Positions 6,531 to 15,202 of a DNA stretch of 64,000 nt are shown piece by piece. The notes under the pieces were generated by a model. The model worked only from the letters and a program-made list of their open reading frames with translations. It was not told the origin of the DNA and ran no database searches. Made by a program: the position numbers and the translations under genes. Location of the stretch: the NCBI RefSeq assembly GCF_001613045.1, contig NZ_BDBP01000040.1:21882-85881 (forward strand). Direction: 5' to 3'. This DNA is from Nocardia lijiangensis NBRC 108240. GTDB taxonomy: Bacteria > Actinomycetota > Actinomycetes > Mycobacteriales > Mycobacteriaceae. Position 1 is the first letter of the stretch. Each line of letters starts with the position of its first letter.

Positions 6531-7718
6531 ATGCCTGCACGCCCCGCGACCGTCGCTCGCCTCCGCCCCTTTGCCGCCACGATCTTCGCCGAGATGACCG
6601 ATCTGGCCGTCCGGCACGATGCGGTGAACCTCGGCCAGGGCTTCCCCGACACCGACGGCCCCGCGGGCATGTTGGAGGTGGCGCGGCAGGCCATCGCCGA
6701 CGGCGTCAACCAGTACCCGCCGGGCCGCGGCATGCCGGTGCTGCGTCGCGCCATCGCCGTCGACCGGGCTCGCCGCTACGGCACCGACTACGACCCGGAG
6801 CGGGAGGTGCTCGTCACCGTCGGTGCCACCGAGGCGATCAGCGCCGCCATGCTCGGACTCGTCGAGCCGGGCGAGGAGGTGGTGCTGATCGAGCCCTACT
6901 ACGACTCCTACGCGGCGGCGGTCGCGCTGGCGGGCGCGCAGCGGCGCACCGCGCGGCTGGTGGCCGAGGGCGACCGTTTCGTGCTCGACCTGGACAGCCT
7001 GCGCGCCGCGATCACCCCGCGCACCAAGATGCTGGTGGTCAACTCGCCGCACAATCCCACCGGCACCGTGCTCGGCATGGCCGATCTCGCCGCGATCGCC
7101 GAGCTCGCCTGTGAGCACGACCTGCTGGTGCTCACCGATGAGGTCTACGAGCATCTCGTCTACGACGGCAACGAACACATCAGCCTGGCGACGCTGCCCG
7201 GCATGGCCGAGCGGACCGTCGTGGTGTCCAGCGCCGCAAAGACTTTCAGCGTCACGGGCTGGAAGATCGGCTGGGCGTGCGGCCCCGCGTACCTGATCGA
7301 CGGCGTGCTGGCCGCCAAGCAGTTCCTGTCCTTCGTCGGCGGCGGCCCGTTCCAGCCCGCCATCGCGCACGCGCTGACCAACGAGCTCGACTGGGTCGCC
7401 CGGCTGCGAGATTCGCTCTCGGACAAGCGCCTTCGCCTGTCGGCAGCGCTGGCCGACGCAGGGTTCGGCGTGAAGCCCAGCGGCGGAGGCTATTTCGTGT
7501 GCGCCGATCTCACGCCTACGGGCCACACCGACGGTCTCGAGTTCTGCCGCGAGATCCCCGGGCGGATCGGCGTGGCCGCGGTACCCGTCAGCGTCTTCGC
7601 CGATGACAAGCCCGCGTGGAACCACCTCGTGCGGTTCACCTTCTGCAAGCGCGACGAGACCCTCGACGAGGGCGTGCGGCGGCTGCGCGCGGGCGTAACG
7701 GCGAGCGGCAAACGCTGA
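6531..7718 (+). CDS. dapC: PLP-dependent aminotransferase, N-succinyldiaminopimelate aminotransferase-like
   Basis: 395 residues of fold-type I aminotransferase. Visible motifs: VNLGQGFPDTDGP near the N-terminus, VTVGATEAISAA, SPHNPTGTV, LTDEVYEHLVYD, and SSAAKTFSVTGWKIGW carrying the PLP-binding Lys. The match along its length with M. tuberculosis DapC (Rv0858c), as recalled, is strong, including the C-terminal WNHLVRFTFCKRDETLDE. DapC makes N-succinyl-LL-diaminopimelate for lysine and peptidoglycan. Closely related enzymes act on kynurenine or methionine, so specificity is inferred. The start at 6531 is supported by a TANNNT box seven bases upstream. Its place before the XPB helicase fits mycobacterial gene order. 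Confidence 0.85.
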   Translation: MPARPATVARLRPFAATIFAEMTDLAVRHDAVNLGQGFPDTDGPAGMLEVARQAIADGVNQYPPGRGMPVLRRAIAVDRARRYGTDYDPEREVLVTVGATEAISAAMLGLVEPGEEVVLIEPYYDSYAAAVALAGAQRRTARLVAEGDRFVLDLDSLRAAITPRTKMLVVNSPHNPTGTVLGMADLAAIAELACEHDLLVLTDEVYEHLVYDGNEHISLATLPGMAERTVVVSSAAKTFSVTGWKIGWACGPAYLIDGVLAAKQFLSFVGGGPFQPAIAHALTNELDWVARLRDSLSDKRLRLSAALADAGFGVKPSGGGYFVCADLTPTGHTDGLEFCREIPGRIGVAAVPVSVFADDKPAWNHLVRFTFCKRDETLDEGVRRLRAGVTASGKR

Positions 7719-7912
7719 CCGGAGGCGGCGGCGAGCTGGCCGGTCGGTTCGCCGACGCGGGTCTGCTGGACGAGGTGATCGTTGGCATCACGCCGGTGAC
7801 GCTGGGCGGCGGGGCGCCGCTGCTGCCGCGCCGCATCCTCTCCGACCGGATGCGGTTGGTCGACGTCGCGCGGATGGGGCAGTTCGCGCAACTCACCTAC
7901 CAGCTGAGCTGA
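7718..7912 (+). pseudogene. Remnant of a RibD-C / dihydrofolate reductase-like gene
   Basis: About 64 codons reading GGGGELAGRFADAGLLDEV, then GITPVTLGGGAPLLP, and on to a TGA at 7912. This is the C-terminal third of the RibD_C/DHFR-like reductase fold. The N-terminal two thirds, with the NADPH-binding part, are missing: upstream the frame runs back out of phase into dapC. No start codon with an RBS is evident. A truncated, nonfunctional relic is the simplest reading. Confidence 0.7.
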
Positions 7913-7928
7913 TCCGGCAGCGGCGGGA

Positions 7929-8552
7929 TCAGTTCGCGCCGTGGTACAGGAACCCGCCGAGGCCGATGGTGAAGGCGAGGCAGCCGTAGAGCGCGTGCTC
8001 GACCGAGACCACCAGCAGTGAACCGGTTCGCCGGTATCGGTAGCCGAACAGGACGCCGCCGACCAGGGTCAGCGCCACGGCGATCCAATTGCCGAAGATG
8101 ATGTGCGCGAACCCGAAGGCGGCGGCATTCGCGGCGATCAGCACCCATCCGCTGCCGAAAGCCGGTGCGTACCGCTGGAACAGGAACTTACGGAAGAGCA
8201 GCTCTTGCGGGTATACCGAGAACAGCGGATAGAACACCATCACGAAAGCCCACAGCAGCGGTTCGGTGCGCGGCAGCGACAGCAGCCGCTCCGGGCTGAA
8301 TACGGCGAGCGTCAGGGCGATGGCGATCGCCGCGACGATCCAGAGCGCCAGCATCGACGGCAGTTCGGCGCGCAGCGTGCGCAACTGTTCCCGTAGTCCG
8401 TCGGCTCGCACACCCTGGCGTCGCAACCAGAAGTGCGCGGCGACGGACAGCACGATCAGCAGCGGAATGGGGCTGCCCGGGCTGCCGAGTGCGGCGTAGC
8501 CGCCGACCAGCCCGAAGTAGAGCACCGCGAATTCGACTGCGCGCCGGGTCAT
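7929..8552 (-). CDS. CPBP family intramembrane metalloprotease-like protein (Abi)
   Basis: 207 residues with about six hydrophobic segments. The three CPBP motifs are present in order: YPQELLFRKFLFQRY (motif 1, normally EExxxR, here with Gln in place of the first Glu), FGFAHIIFGN (motif 2, FxxxH) and SVEHALYG (motif 3). The family includes Rce1-type prenyl-protein proteases and bacteriocin self-immunity proteins. The Glu to Gln change in motif 1 could lower or abolish activity. An upstream in-frame GTG at 8606 would add 18 residues. It stands alone behind the TRIC-type channel gene, separated by a terminator. Confidence 0.75.
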   Translation of the reverse strand: MTRRAVEFAVLYFGLVGGYAALGSPGSPIPLLIVLSVAAHFWLRRQGVRADGLREQLRTLRAELPSMLALWIVAAIAIALTLAVFSPERLLSLPRTEPLLWAFVMVFYPLFSVYPQELLFRKFLFQRYAPAFGSGWVLIAANAAAFGFAHIIFGNWIAVALTLVGGVLFGYRYRRTGSLLVVSVEHALYGCLAFTIGLGGFLYHGAN

Positions 8553-8676
8553 CCGGCGACGATCACGCTCCAGTCGAAGGTCCTGCTCCAGCCCGATCGC
8601 AGCCACCCTTCCGAGGCTACGACCGCCGACCCGCACCCGCCATGTCCCTTTCGATCCGGTGCCACACGCCTTTCGC

Positions 8677-8709
8677 ACGCCACACAGCCCCAGTAGTGCT
8701 GTGTGGCGT
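8677..8709 (-). terminator. Terminator downstream of the TRIC-type channel gene
   Basis: ACGCCACACAG pairs with CTGTGTGGCGT (11 bp) around an 11-nt loop. Sequence and flanks (CACACGCCTTT before it) closely resemble the terminator at 3643-3675. Confidence 0.7.
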
Positions 8710-8739
8710 CGAATGCGTATGTGTCGCGGGTTCGAGGAT

Positions 8740-9429
8740 TCAGTCCGACGAGGGATCGAGGCGGCCGGTGTTGCGGAGAGCTTGCGGCGCGCGCCAGTCG
8801 TAGCGGCGGGCCAGCAGGCGGAAGCCGATGGCGAGGAAGGCCGCGAGCAGTCCGGTCCACGCCCAGTACGCGTCGAAGTGCAGCAGTGTCGCGGTGGCGG
8901 CGGCGCCGAACAGCGCGGGCACGGCGTACAGCTCCTGGTCCGGGCGCAGCACCCGCGGCACCTCGCCGCCGAGCACGTCGCGGATGACGCCGCCGCCGAT
9001 CGCGGTGACCATGCCGAGCAGCGCGGCCGTCGGCGCACCCACCCCTTGGGCATACGCGACCGCCGTGCCGGTCACGCAGAACAATCCGAGCCCGATGGCG
9101 TCGAAGACCTCGAGCGGGCCGCGGGTGAGCCGCTGCGAGGGGTGTTTGAAGAAGATCACCAGCGCGGTCAGCAGGGACGCGCACAGGTAGGTGAGGTCGG
9201 TGAAGGCGGCGGGCGGGGTGCGTCCGATGAGCAGGTCGCGGATGACGCCACCGCCGAGCGCGGTGCTGCAGGCCAGCACCGCCATGCCGAAGATGTCGAG
9301 GTTCTTGCGGACCGCGAGCAGCGCGCCCGACGCCGCGAACGAGATCACCCCGAGCAGCTCGCCGATGCGCTGGGCGGCGTTTACGGCGGAATCGAGCTGC
9401 GTGGCCATGATGTCCAACCCGGCGACCAT
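8740..9429 (-). CDS. Trimeric intracellular cation (TRIC) channel family protein (UPF0126)
   Basis: 229 residues with about seven transmembrane helices and the internal duplication of the family: GGGVIRDLLIG in the first half and GGGVIRDVLGG in the second. Prokaryotic TRIC proteins form homotrimeric monovalent cation channels in the cytoplasmic membrane. The ATG at 9429 is supported by AAAGGAG. It is monocistronic, with a terminator following. Confidence 0.88.
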   Translation of the reverse strand: MVAGLDIMATQLDSAVNAAQRIGELLGVISFAASGALLAVRKNLDIFGMAVLACSTALGGGVIRDLLIGRTPPAAFTDLTYLCASLLTALVIFFKHPSQRLTRGPLEVFDAIGLGLFCVTGTAVAYAQGVGAPTAALLGMVTAIGGGVIRDVLGGEVPRVLRPDQELYAVPALFGAAATATLLHFDAYWAWTGLLAAFLAIGFRLLARRYDWRAPQALRNTGRLDPSSD

Positions 9430-9781
9430 GAACCGCTCCTTTCACCTTCCTCGCCCAGCAGGTTTGCACGTCGGTTGCGGTGTGATTTCCGCGACACCCG
9501 CTTCCCGGCTCACCAGTCGGCTCTGGGGCTATCAGAAGTTGCTGCGCGGACGCCCTGACGCGGCTGGGACCGCTGCTCGAGCTGCGCCGCGCGGTATCGA
9601 ATCCGACGGACCGTTCGTCGCACACGCGGCCCGCGTGCTGATCGAGGCACGCTGACCCGCCTGAGACCAAGGCCCGCAGATGCGGTCGAGACGGAGCATG
9701 TCGAGCCGAGGCCCGTGCCCAGCCGGGGCCGGGCGGACCGGGCCCGCGCCGTGCCGAATAGCGCCGAGCCGAACCAGCGCC
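9430..9781. other. Intergenic stretch with a possible short gene remnant
   Basis: No convincing gene. One plus-strand frame (about 9523-9655) reads GIESDGPFVAHAARVLIEAR before a stop and looks protein-like, but has no start with an RBS and no recognised family. It may be the tail of a deleted gene. The promoter of the TRIC-type gene should lie at the left end of this stretch. Confidence 0.3.
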
Positions 9782-10432
9782 TCAGGCCGGTGCCGGGCGG
9801 GCACGATCAGTCGCCAACAGCACCGCGATCGACCCCAGCATCGTGCCCATCACGTACCGCTGGGCGCGCAGCCACAGTGGCCGACCCGTGAGGAAGCCCG
9901 AGATCGAGCCCGCGGCGAGAACGATGAGCCCGTTCACGGTCAGTGCGACGGTGATCTGGACCGCGCCGAGGCACAGGCTCTGCAGCCAGACCATCCCGTG
10001 CTCGGGCGCGACGAACTGCGGGATCAGCGCCAGGTACATGATCGCGATCTTCGGGTTGAGCAGATTCGTGACCAGGCCCATCGTGAACAGCCTGCGCGCC
10101 GGATCGGCGGGCAGCTCCGAGGGCGCGAAGACCGAAAAGCCGCCGGGCCGCAGCGCCTGCCAGGCCAGCCACAGCAGATAGGCGGCGCCCGCCAGCTTCA
10201 CCGCGAGATACAACCCGGGCACCACCGCGAACACCGCGGTGATGCCCGCGGTGGCGGCGGTGAGATAGACGCCGAAGCCGGCCGCCACCCCGGTCAACGA
10301 CACCAGCCCGGCCCGTCGCCCCTGGGACACCGTGCGGGAGACCAGATACATCATGTTGGGCCCCGGGGTGAGCACCAGGCCGAGCGCGGCCGCTGCCACG
10401 CCGAGGATTGCCGCCGTTTCGATCATGCCCAT
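9782..10432 (-). CDS. LysE/RhtB family amino-acid exporter
   Basis: 216 residues with about six membrane helices. The N-terminal LTPGPNMMYLVSRTVSQGRRAG is the signature of the LysE/RhtB superfamily, and LVTNLLNPKIAIMYLALIPQFV is the conserved central segment. These proteins export amino acids or derivatives by proton exchange; the substrate is not predictable. Starts at 10432 or 10426 (both ATG) are possible and neither has a clear Shine-Dalgarno. It is divergent from the XPB helicase gene. A second LysE-type gene lies at 13095. Confidence 0.8.
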   Translation of the reverse strand: MGMIETAAILGVAAAALGLVLTPGPNMMYLVSRTVSQGRRAGLVSLTGVAAGFGVYLTAATAGITAVFAVVPGLYLAVKLAGAAYLLWLAWQALRPGGFSVFAPSELPADPARRLFTMGLVTNLLNPKIAIMYLALIPQFVAPEHGMVWLQSLCLGAVQITVALTVNGLIVLAAGSISGFLTGRPLWLRAQRYVMGTMLGSIAVLLATDRARPAPA

Positions 10433-10667
10433 GATCGTCACCGACGGGCCGCCGCCGCGTCTCGGTCCACTTCGAGGCCGGTGGACTCCCATCGTGACCG
10501 GGGCAACGGAACAAAACGCCCGCGTGGGACGCTGGTATCTCCGGAGCCGACCCCCTGCGCGTACCCACCGCAGCCTGCGGGTTGTCGGTGGGTTCGGGGA
10601 GAATGGGCGCCGGAACCGGCGCGAACGGGCGAACCACGTCCGTACCCGCCCGATGCGAGGAGAGACT

Positions 10668-12326
10668 GTGACCGACGGTCCGCTGATCGTTCAGAGTGAC
10701 AAGACGCTGCTGCTGGAGGTCGACCACCAGTCGGCCGATGCGGCGCGCCAGGCCATCGCGCCGTTCGCCGAACTGGAACGGGCGCCCGAGCACGTGCACA
10801 CCTACCGGGTGACGCCGCTGGCGCTCTGGAACGCGCGCGCGGCCGGGCACGACGCCGAGCAGGTGGTCGACGCTCTGGTCAGCTATTCCCGGTACGCGGT
10901 GCCGCAGCCGTTGCTCGTCGACGTCGTGGACACGATGGCCAGGTACGGCAGGTTGCAGCTGGTGAAGCACCCGGCGCACGGGCTGACGCTGGTCAGCCTG
11001 GATCGCGCGGTGCTCGAAGAGGTGCTGCGACACAAGAAGATCGCCCCCATGCTCGGCGCGCGCATCGACGACGACACCGTGGTGGTGCACCCGTCCGAGC
11101 GCGGCCGGATCAAGCAGATGCTGCTCAAGATCGGCTGGCCCGCCGAGGACCTGGCCGGGTACGTCGACGGCGAGGCGCATCACATCGAGCTCGATTACGA
11201 AGGCGGCCACTGGCACCTGCGCGATTACCAGGAGATGGCCGCGGACTCGTTCTGGGCGGGCGGTTCCGGTGTGGTGGTGCTGCCGTGCGGCGCGGGCAAG
11301 ACGATGGTCGGCGCGGCGGCGATGGCCAAAGCCAAGGCCACCACGCTGATCCTGGTGACCAACACCGTCGCGGGCAGGCAGTGGCGGCGCGAGCTGCTGG
11401 CCCGCACCTCGCTGACCGAGGAAGAGATCGGCGAATACTCCGGCGAGCGCAAGGAGATCCGGCCGGTCACCATCGCGACCTACCAGGTGATCACCCGCCG
11501 CACCAAAGGCGAGTACAAGCACCTCGAGCTGTTCGACAGCCGCGACTGGGGCCTGGTCATCTACGACGAGGTGCACCTGCTGCCCGCGCCGGTCTTCCGG
11601 ATGACCGCCGATCTGCAGTCGCGCCGCAGGCTCGGCCTCACCGCCACGCTGGTGCGCGAGGACGGCCGGGAGGGCGACGTGTTCTCGCTGATCGGCCCGA
11701 AGCGCTACGACGCGCCGTGGAAGGACATCGAGGCACAGGGCTGGATCGCCCCGGCCGACTGCATCGAGGTGCGGGTGACGCTCACCGACGCCGAGCGAAT
11801 GGCCTACGCGACCGCGGAGCCGGAGGAGCGGTACAAGCTGTGCTCGACCGCCCGCACCAAAATCGCTGTGGTGGAATCGATTCTGGCCAAGCACAAGGAT
11901 TCACCGAGTCTGGTGATCGGTGCCTATCTCGACCAGCTCGATGAATTGGGCGCCGATCTGAACGCGCCGGTAATCCAGGGCTCCACGAAAACCAAAGAGC
12001 GCGAAGAACTTTTCGACGCATTCCGGCGCGGCGAGATTCCGGTCCTCGTGGTGAGCAAGGTCGCCAACTTCTCCATCGACCTGCCGGAAGCGTCCGTGGC
12101 GGTGCAGGTTTCGGGCACTTTCGGGTCTCGTCAGGAGGAGGCGCAGCGGCTGGGCAGGCTGTTGCGGCCGAAGCAGGACGGCGGGCAGGCGCACTTCTAT
12201 TCGGTGGTGGCCCGCGACACCCTCGACGCCGAATACGCGGCGCACCGGCAGCGCTTTCTCGCCGAACAAGGGTATGCCTATCGCATTACGGATGCCGACG
12301 ACCTGCTGGGACCTGCCATCGGATAA
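10668..12326 (+). CDS. XPB/Rad25-like 3'-5' DNA helicase
   Basis: 552 residues. After a DNA-damage-recognition-like N-terminal part, the helicase core shows LPCGAGKT (Walker A, about 206-212), YDEVH (motif II, about 300), LGLTATLVRED (motif III) and, in the C-terminal RecA fold, QVSGTFGSRQEEAQRLGRLLRPK (motif VI). This is the bacterial XPB (M. tuberculosis Rv0861c), an ATP-dependent 3'-5' helicase/translocase thought to act in repair. The GTG at 10668 follows GAGGAGAGACT. The Rv0862c-type helicase-associated partner is present at 16861-19158 but separated by five genes here. Confidence 0.92.
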   Translation: MTDGPLIVQSDKTLLLEVDHQSADAARQAIAPFAELERAPEHVHTYRVTPLALWNARAAGHDAEQVVDALVSYSRYAVPQPLLVDVVDTMARYGRLQLVKHPAHGLTLVSLDRAVLEEVLRHKKIAPMLGARIDDDTVVVHPSERGRIKQMLLKIGWPAEDLAGYVDGEAHHIELDYEGGHWHLRDYQEMAADSFWAGGSGVVVLPCGAGKTMVGAAAMAKAKATTLILVTNTVAGRQWRRELLARTSLTEEEIGEYSGERKEIRPVTIATYQVITRRTKGEYKHLELFDSRDWGLVIYDEVHLLPAPVFRMTADLQSRRRLGLTATLVREDGREGDVFSLIGPKRYDAPWKDIEAQGWIAPADCIEVRVTLTDAERMAYATAEPEERYKLCSTARTKIAVVESILAKHKDSPSLVIGAYLDQLDELGADLNAPVIQGSTKTKEREELFDAFRRGEIPVLVVSKVANFSIDLPEASVAVQVSGTFGSRQEEAQRLGRLLRPKQDGGQAHFYSVVARDTLDAEYAAHRQRFLAEQGYAYRITDADDLLGPAIG

Positions 12327-12367
12327 GTGGAGGCAAATCCTCCGCAACGTGTGCTAGGAAAGAAGAC

Positions 12368-13036
12368 GTGCGACGCTTCGAATTCGCGGTGGACCGCAGG
12401 CATGCCCATGCGGTGAACGAAGTGTTCGCCGACCTGCGCCGGTTGCGCATCGTCGCGATCGCCGCCGCCGTCGTCGCCGCCACCGCGACGGCCTACCTGA
12501 TCTGGCTGAACCACCCGTGGTCGTATCTGCTCGCGGTCGCCTTCGCGCTCGGCGCGGTGACCGCGCTGTGGGTCGCGCTGTGGGCGCCGCACCGGTCCAG
12601 CATCGATCGGCTCTACGCCGACGGCGAACTCGTGCCCGCCGTGGTCTCGGAGACCTATCCGACCGGCGTCGTGCTGCTCGCCCTCGTCGACGTGTCGACG
12701 CCCGAGGCGACCGATCCGCGCTATGCCCTGGTGATACGCAAGGTGCGGGATCTGCCCGGTCACCAGAAGCGCGCGGGCGAGCGGGTGCCTTCGGTCGCGA
12801 TCCGCACCGACCGCGCGCCGCGCCAGGTGGGTGAGCGCTGGCAGTCGGTGAGCGCCATGCCGATTGCCTGGGGAACCAGGGACGGCCGGGTCATCGAGCG
12901 GGCGCGCGCCGCCATCAGCGAGGTCGAATGGCGGCTGCTCACCGACAATCTCGCGCTCGCCGCGCAGGTGCGCCGCACCTCGGCCAAACGCCTGCTGCTG
13001 AATCCGCAGCAGCTGCCGGGCGATCTCGGCAACTGA
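12368..13036 (+). CDS. DUF3239 family membrane protein
   Basis: 222 residues. Two adjacent hydrophobic helices (about 29-47 and 53-71) follow a short cytoplasmic N-terminus. A soluble domain of about 145 residues then shows APHRSSIDRLYADGELVPAVVSE, DPRYALVIRKVRDLPGH and ISEVEWRLLTDNL. This matches the actinobacterial DUF3239 family, which has no assigned function. GTG at 12368 has GAAAGAAG upstream. It lies 41 bp after the helicase gene on the same strand and may be co-transcribed. Confidence 0.7.
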   Translation: MRRFEFAVDRRHAHAVNEVFADLRRLRIVAIAAAVVAATATAYLIWLNHPWSYLLAVAFALGAVTALWVALWAPHRSSIDRLYADGELVPAVVSETYPTGVVLLALVDVSTPEATDPRYALVIRKVRDLPGHQKRAGERVPSVAIRTDRAPRQVGERWQSVSAMPIAWGTRDGRVIERARAAISEVEWRLLTDNLALAAQVRRTSAKRLLLNPQQLPGDLGN

Positions 13037-13082
13037 CCGCGCCGGGCATCGCTCGACACGCCGCGCCACCGCCGCCGCGACC

Positions 13083-13088
13083 TACACT
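13083..13088 (+). promoter_or_regulatory. -10 box of the second LysE-type gene, leaderless spacing
   Basis: TACACT followed by six bases and the ATG at 13095. Confidence 0.5.
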
Positions 13089-13094
13089 GCCCTG

Positions 13095-13733
13095 ATGGTT
13101 CCCATGACCAACCTGTTGGCGTTCATGGCGGCAGCCACCCTCATCGTCGTCATACCCGGCCCCGGCGTGTTGTTCACCGTCGGGCGGGCGCTGGCCCTCG
13201 GCAGGCGGGCCGCGCTGATCTCGGCGGTCGGCCACTGCGCGGGCGTGCTGGTCTGCCTGGTCTTCGTCGCGATCGGGCTCGGCACGCTGCTCGCCGCGTC
13301 GTCGTTTGCCCTCACCGCGGTGAAGTTCGCGGGCGCACTGTATCTCGTCTATCTGGGCGTGCAGGCGATTCGAGAACGCAAGGCGCTGCGCGACGCGCTC
13401 GGTGCGAGCGCCGGCACCGGCGCCGGCGGCCGCGTCTTCCGGCAGAGCGTGATCGTCGGGGTGACCAACCCGAAGGGCATCGTCTTCTTCTCCGCCGTGC
13501 TACCGCATTTCGTCGATCCGGCCGCCGGTTCGCTGCCGTTGCAGTTCGTCGTCCTCGGGACGGTGTTCCTGGCCATCGCGCTGGTCTCCGACAGCGCATG
13601 GGCGTTGCTGGCCGCCTCGGCCCGCAGCTGGTTCGCCAAGTCGCCGCGTAGGCTCGAAGCCGTCGGTGGTGCGGGTGGCGCGATGATCGTAGGACTCGGC
13701 GCGTCGGTGGCGCTCTCGGGCACGGCGGACTGA
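13095..13733 (+). CDS. LysE/RhtB family translocator
   Basis: 212 residues with six predicted membrane helices. VIPGPGVLFTVGRALALGRRAAL near the N-terminus and VGVTNPKGIVFFSAVLPHFVDP in the middle are the conserved LysE/RhtB segments. It is a different subgroup from the exporter at 9782. Probably a proton-driven efflux carrier for amino acids or homoserine-lactone-like compounds. The start is supported by a TANNNT box six bases upstream, implying a leaderless mRNA; an in-frame ATG lies three codons further in. Confidence 0.82.
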   Translation: MVPMTNLLAFMAAATLIVVIPGPGVLFTVGRALALGRRAALISAVGHCAGVLVCLVFVAIGLGTLLAASSFALTAVKFAGALYLVYLGVQAIRERKALRDALGASAGTGAGGRVFRQSVIVGVTNPKGIVFFSAVLPHFVDPAAGSLPLQFVVLGTVFLAIALVSDSAWALLAASARSWFAKSPRRLEAVGGAGGAMIVGLGASVALSGTAD

Positions 13734-13804
13734 ACCGGCTACCATCCACCTGCGTAGTACGCCGGTACCGGGATCGGGGTGTGGTGGAAAGGGGCGGTAG
13801 TCGA

Positions 13805-15196
13805 ATGAGGTTGTCCGGCTTGGTGTGTGCCGCGGTGGCCGCGCTGCTGCTGACGGCGGCGGGGCCCGCGAACGCCGATCCGTTCGTCGGCGCTCCCGGC
13901 TTGGGCGATCCCTACTACCCCCTGGACGGCAACGGCGGCTACGACGTGCGCCACTACGACGTCTCCATCGATTACGACCCCCCGAGCCGTCACCTCACCG
14001 GCAGCGCCCGCATCGATGCCGTCGCGACGCAGCCGTTGCGCGTGTTCAATCTCGACTTCGCCGGGCCGGAGGTGGGGATGGTCTCGGTCAACAATCAGCC
14101 CGCCTCCTTCGACCGCAACGGCGAGCACGAACTCACGGTCACCCCGTTGCTGCCGATCCTGCCCGGATTGCCGTTCACGGTGACCGTCGACTACGCGGGC
14201 GAGATGGTGAGCAGCGAGGGCGAGGGCTGGACCTTCGCGCCGAGCGGCGGCGCGTTCGTCGCCGGTGAGCCGCATTCGGCGACCACCTGGTACCCGCTCA
14301 ACGACACGCCCTTGGACAAGGCCACTTTCGCGCTGCACACCACCGTGCCCGCGGAGTGGGAGGTCATGTCCAACGGACTGCGCACCCAGGACTCGGTGCA
14401 TGCCGACAAGCGCACGGTCAGCTGGGAATCGCGCGCTCCGGTCATCGGGTACCTGACCACCGTCGCCATCGATCACTTCGTCTTCCTCGAGCAGCAACGC
14501 GCCAACGGAACCCCGCTGCTGAGCGCCTTCGCCCCCGACGCCCAGCACAACGTGGAGATCGAGGAGCGGTTGCCCGAGATCCTAGATTTCACCGAGCAGC
14601 TCTACGGGCCGTACCCGTTCGAGGCGGTGGGCGGCATCTACGTCGACGCCGCCATCCCGTTCTCGCTGGAGACCCAGACCCGCCCGATCTACTCGCCGCG
14701 CGCAGGCCTGCCGACCGTGGTGCACGAGATCGCGCACCAGTGGTGGGGCGACGCGGTGTCGGTGCGGCAGTGGTCCGACATCTGCCTGAACGAGTGTTTC
14801 GCCAGTTACACCGCCGACTACCTGTGGCCGGAGCGGATGGAGGGCGAGGACGTCGACGCCCAGTATCGCCAGACCATCGAGAAATGGTATGACGAGCAGC
14901 GGTTCTGGGATATCCCGCTGGAAAACCCCGGCGCCGGTTTCGAATTCACCTCGGTCTACTACCGCGGCCCGCTGTTCTTGCACGCGCTGCGCAAGCAACT
15001 CGGCGACGACGTGTTCTTCGGCGCGATCAAGGAATTCCTGCACAGGCACGCCTACGGGAACGCCTCGATGCCCGAGTTCCGCGCCTTCGTGCAGTCGAAG
15101 ACCCGGACCGATCTGACGGGATTCTTCGACGCGTGGCTGAACCAGACCACCCCGCCCGCCGACGAATACCTCTACCCGGGCGACCTGCGACTCTGA
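13805..15196 (+). CDS. Secreted M1 family metallopeptidase
   Basis: 463 residues. An N-terminal signal peptide (MRLSGLVCAAVAALLLTAAG, cut near AANA-like PANA) directs export. The zinc site is complete: HEIAHQWWG (two His and the catalytic Glu, about residues 305-313) and, 19 residues on, NECFA with the third ligand Glu. The substrate-binding exopeptidase motif is LETQTRP, a usual actinobacterial variant of GAMEN. It lacks the large C-terminal domain of aminopeptidase N, so it is a short M1 enzyme. The start is chosen for GGAAAGGGGCGG upstream and the signal peptide. Confidence 0.88.
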   Translation: MRLSGLVCAAVAALLLTAAGPANADPFVGAPGLGDPYYPLDGNGGYDVRHYDVSIDYDPPSRHLTGSARIDAVATQPLRVFNLDFAGPEVGMVSVNNQPASFDRNGEHELTVTPLLPILPGLPFTVTVDYAGEMVSSEGEGWTFAPSGGAFVAGEPHSATTWYPLNDTPLDKATFALHTTVPAEWEVMSNGLRTQDSVHADKRTVSWESRAPVIGYLTTVAIDHFVFLEQQRANGTPLLSAFAPDAQHNVEIEERLPEILDFTEQLYGPYPFEAVGGIYVDAAIPFSLETQTRPIYSPRAGLPTVVHEIAHQWWGDAVSVRQWSDICLNECFASYTADYLWPERMEGEDVDAQYRQTIEKWYDEQRFWDIPLENPGAGFEFTSVYYRGPLFLHALRKQLGDDVFFGAIKEFLHRHAYGNASMPEFRAFVQSKTRTDLTGFFDAWLNQTTPPADEYLYPGDLRL

Positions 15197-15202
15197 TCCG
15201 GG

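Noticed and set aside
9807..11894. 695-codon minus-strand frame over the LysE and XPB genes
   Set aside because: Shadow frame; runs across two real genes on different strands and has no family resemblance.
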